This document shows positions 12,681 through 64,000 of a stretch of 64,000 nucleotides of DNA, piece by piece. The stretch comes from Aquila chrysaetos chrysaetos. Lineage: Eukaryota; Chordata; Aves; Accipitriformes; Accipitridae. The DNA lies in contig NC_044030.1 in NCBI RefSeq assembly GCF_900496995.4, positions 76,610,017 to 76,674,016 of the forward strand, read 5' to 3'. Under the pieces are notes generated by a model. It saw nothing but the letters and a program-made list of their open reading frames with translations. It did no database searches and was not told the origin of the DNA. Position 1 is the first letter of the stretch. Each line of letters opens with the position of its first letter. Made by a program: the position numbers and the translations under genes.

Positions 12681-14133
12681 GACAGTATTACAGTACTTTA
12701 TGGGCAAGGACTGGCTTGTTCCAGCTGCACTTTCCAGAGCACAAGGGCAACTGGAAATAGCAAAAAAATCCCCAAAACACTAAAAAGCCCTCCAACAAAC
12801 ATACCTCAGGTGCAATCAGTACTCCAGACCTTCCTGCTTAAGAATTTTCAGTCAGAAATTCTGACCTCCCTGCAATCAATTTGCTCAGGACAGTGTTTTG
12901 TTTTGCAAGAAAACAAAACCCGGATGCTTCTTTAAGACAGTGCAAAAATATTTTCAATGGTATCGTTAAATCACAGATTAATGACAATCAGCATGGATCA
13001 ACTGCAGCACGGCCAACAGTGACTTCAAGATCAGAACTGAATGGACCTGCTGCCCCTTGACCAGCACTCCAGACTGAGTGCTTGCAGAGGAGAGACATGT
13101 TGCTCTCTCCCAAGCGAGCCGTCATTTCTGGGTTCATAGTGAGGATGGTCTCAGCTACTCCAGGGTAACAAAATGCTACAGAAAGCCTGCAAGTATTAAA
13201 TTATCCAATCCTATTTCAAAAAACTAACAAAAGAATATTGAAGTGGAAAAAATACATAGCAGCCATGTTATCTGTCATGGCTCTAAAGTTGTTCCCTTCC
13301 TTACCGTGTCGGTCACGGTAGCCAAAGTGTGAATGTGGAGTTTAGCAGCTTACCGCACACCCATGGTGATAAAGGATCCCCAGCAGCACATGGGGATTTA
13401 TATTCTCTGAGACACACCATCTAATAACAACAGCAGAGCAGCTGCAGTCTGCTCCTGGTGTGTTGCCTTTGCAGCTTTTGGCTATGAGCTCTTAGGCCCC
13501 TCTGCACTTGTCCCAGTGGTCTCGCCCATGCTCACAGCAGCACATCCATGGTCATACATTCATTTGGTGTGCATCTTCAGAGCAATTTGCAACTTATTCT
13601 TTTAAGCAGACATTGAGGTGTCTGCATATCACATTGGGACATTGGTATAATCTGTGCCAGAATATCCCCTGGCGGCTCCACAGTACACGAATTCAATGAG
13701 AGATAACTGTGCTTTGACAAAACCCCAAATCATTATTATTCTCCCAATTTCCACACAGTTGTGTGTTTGTATCATAGTGTGATTATGTAGAACCTTTTTA
13801 ATGTCTGCCAGCTTCAGAGGATAAAATCACAGTGCTGCATATCAACAAAACCCAGCATACCCAGCCTCCAATATAAAATAATTTATATACACAAAGCAGA
13901 ATTTGCATTTTAAATAAGAAGAGACTGTCTCATTCTCTATGGTGTCTTACCCAGCTACTAAAAAATAAATAATTCACATCAGATTGACGGATTTGTTTCC
14001 TGCACAGCACAAGTGCGCTATCGGAGCTGACAAAGACACCATGAAAAAAAACTTTTGTAATTAATAAAAGAGAATTGTTGAACACTTGCACATACTGGCA
14101 CAAGGCAGAAGAGAAAAGGGAACATTACACAGC

Positions 14134-64000
<49,867 letters not shown>

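Larger units (their letters stand above)
12409..14133 (-). other. UNC13B: Probable UNC13B 3' UTR
   Basis: Sequence downstream of the UNC13B stop codon on its strand. It lacks splice-flanked coding segments and contains the first canonical AATAAA signals after the stop (12675-12680 and 12433-12438), giving UTRs of about 1.45 to 1.7 kb. An ATTAAA variant sits at 13797-13802 (complement). The end point is inferred from the signals only. A 125-codon plus-strand frame inside (12558-12935) shows no recognisable protein features. Confidence 0.5.

Overview
The window is ordinary vertebrate nuclear DNA from a large-intron gene, most likely a bird. Two things support this: CR1-type LINE remnants, and two roughly 580-bp solo LTRs of a family I recognise from bird genomes. 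The only protein-coding gene I can support is the 3' part of UNC13B (Munc13-2), on the minus strand. It runs from the right edge (an exon cut off at base 64000) to a stop codon at 14134-14136. Fifteen coding exons were assembled by eye. All have GT-AG boundaries and compatible intron phases, and together they encode 577 uninterrupted C-terminal residues plus one split codon at the edge.

Layout, right to left (gene direction): exons at 63980-64000 (partial), 56375-56501, 50220-50316, 49281-49424, 49065-49142, 47987-48064, 40801-40889, 37459-37611, 35422-35545, 28102-28158, 23446-23526 and 22900-23047 encode the C-terminal part of the MUN domain, the SNARE/syntaxin-regulating rod. Exons at 16888-16980, 15619-15778 and 14134-14419 encode the C-terminal C2 domain (C2C) and the short tail. 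A probable 3' UTR follows, with canonical poly(A) signals at 12675-12680 and 12433-12438. Bases 1 to about 12400 are downstream intergenic DNA with no supported gene.

Non-genic content: two same-family solo LTRs in introns (20314-20893 with a perfect 5-bp target duplication, and 51181-51756), both antisense to UNC13B; three degraded CR1 fragments (about 4250-4501, 10240-10825, 55040-55800); a pair of adjacent perfect hairpins (29469-29624); a perfect 58-bp tandem duplication (57818-57934); a 39-bp dispersed direct repeat; a G-quadruplex-type tract; several poly(A) runs; and an AT-rich, homeodomain-site-rich intronic block (about 39640-40530) that looks like a conserved enhancer candidate.

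I did not find a novel multigene system. The items most worth a second look are the twin hairpins, a possible in-frame 36-nt cassette exon (47383-47418), the enhancer-like block, and the young tandem duplication. The other open reading frames are chance or antisense frames.
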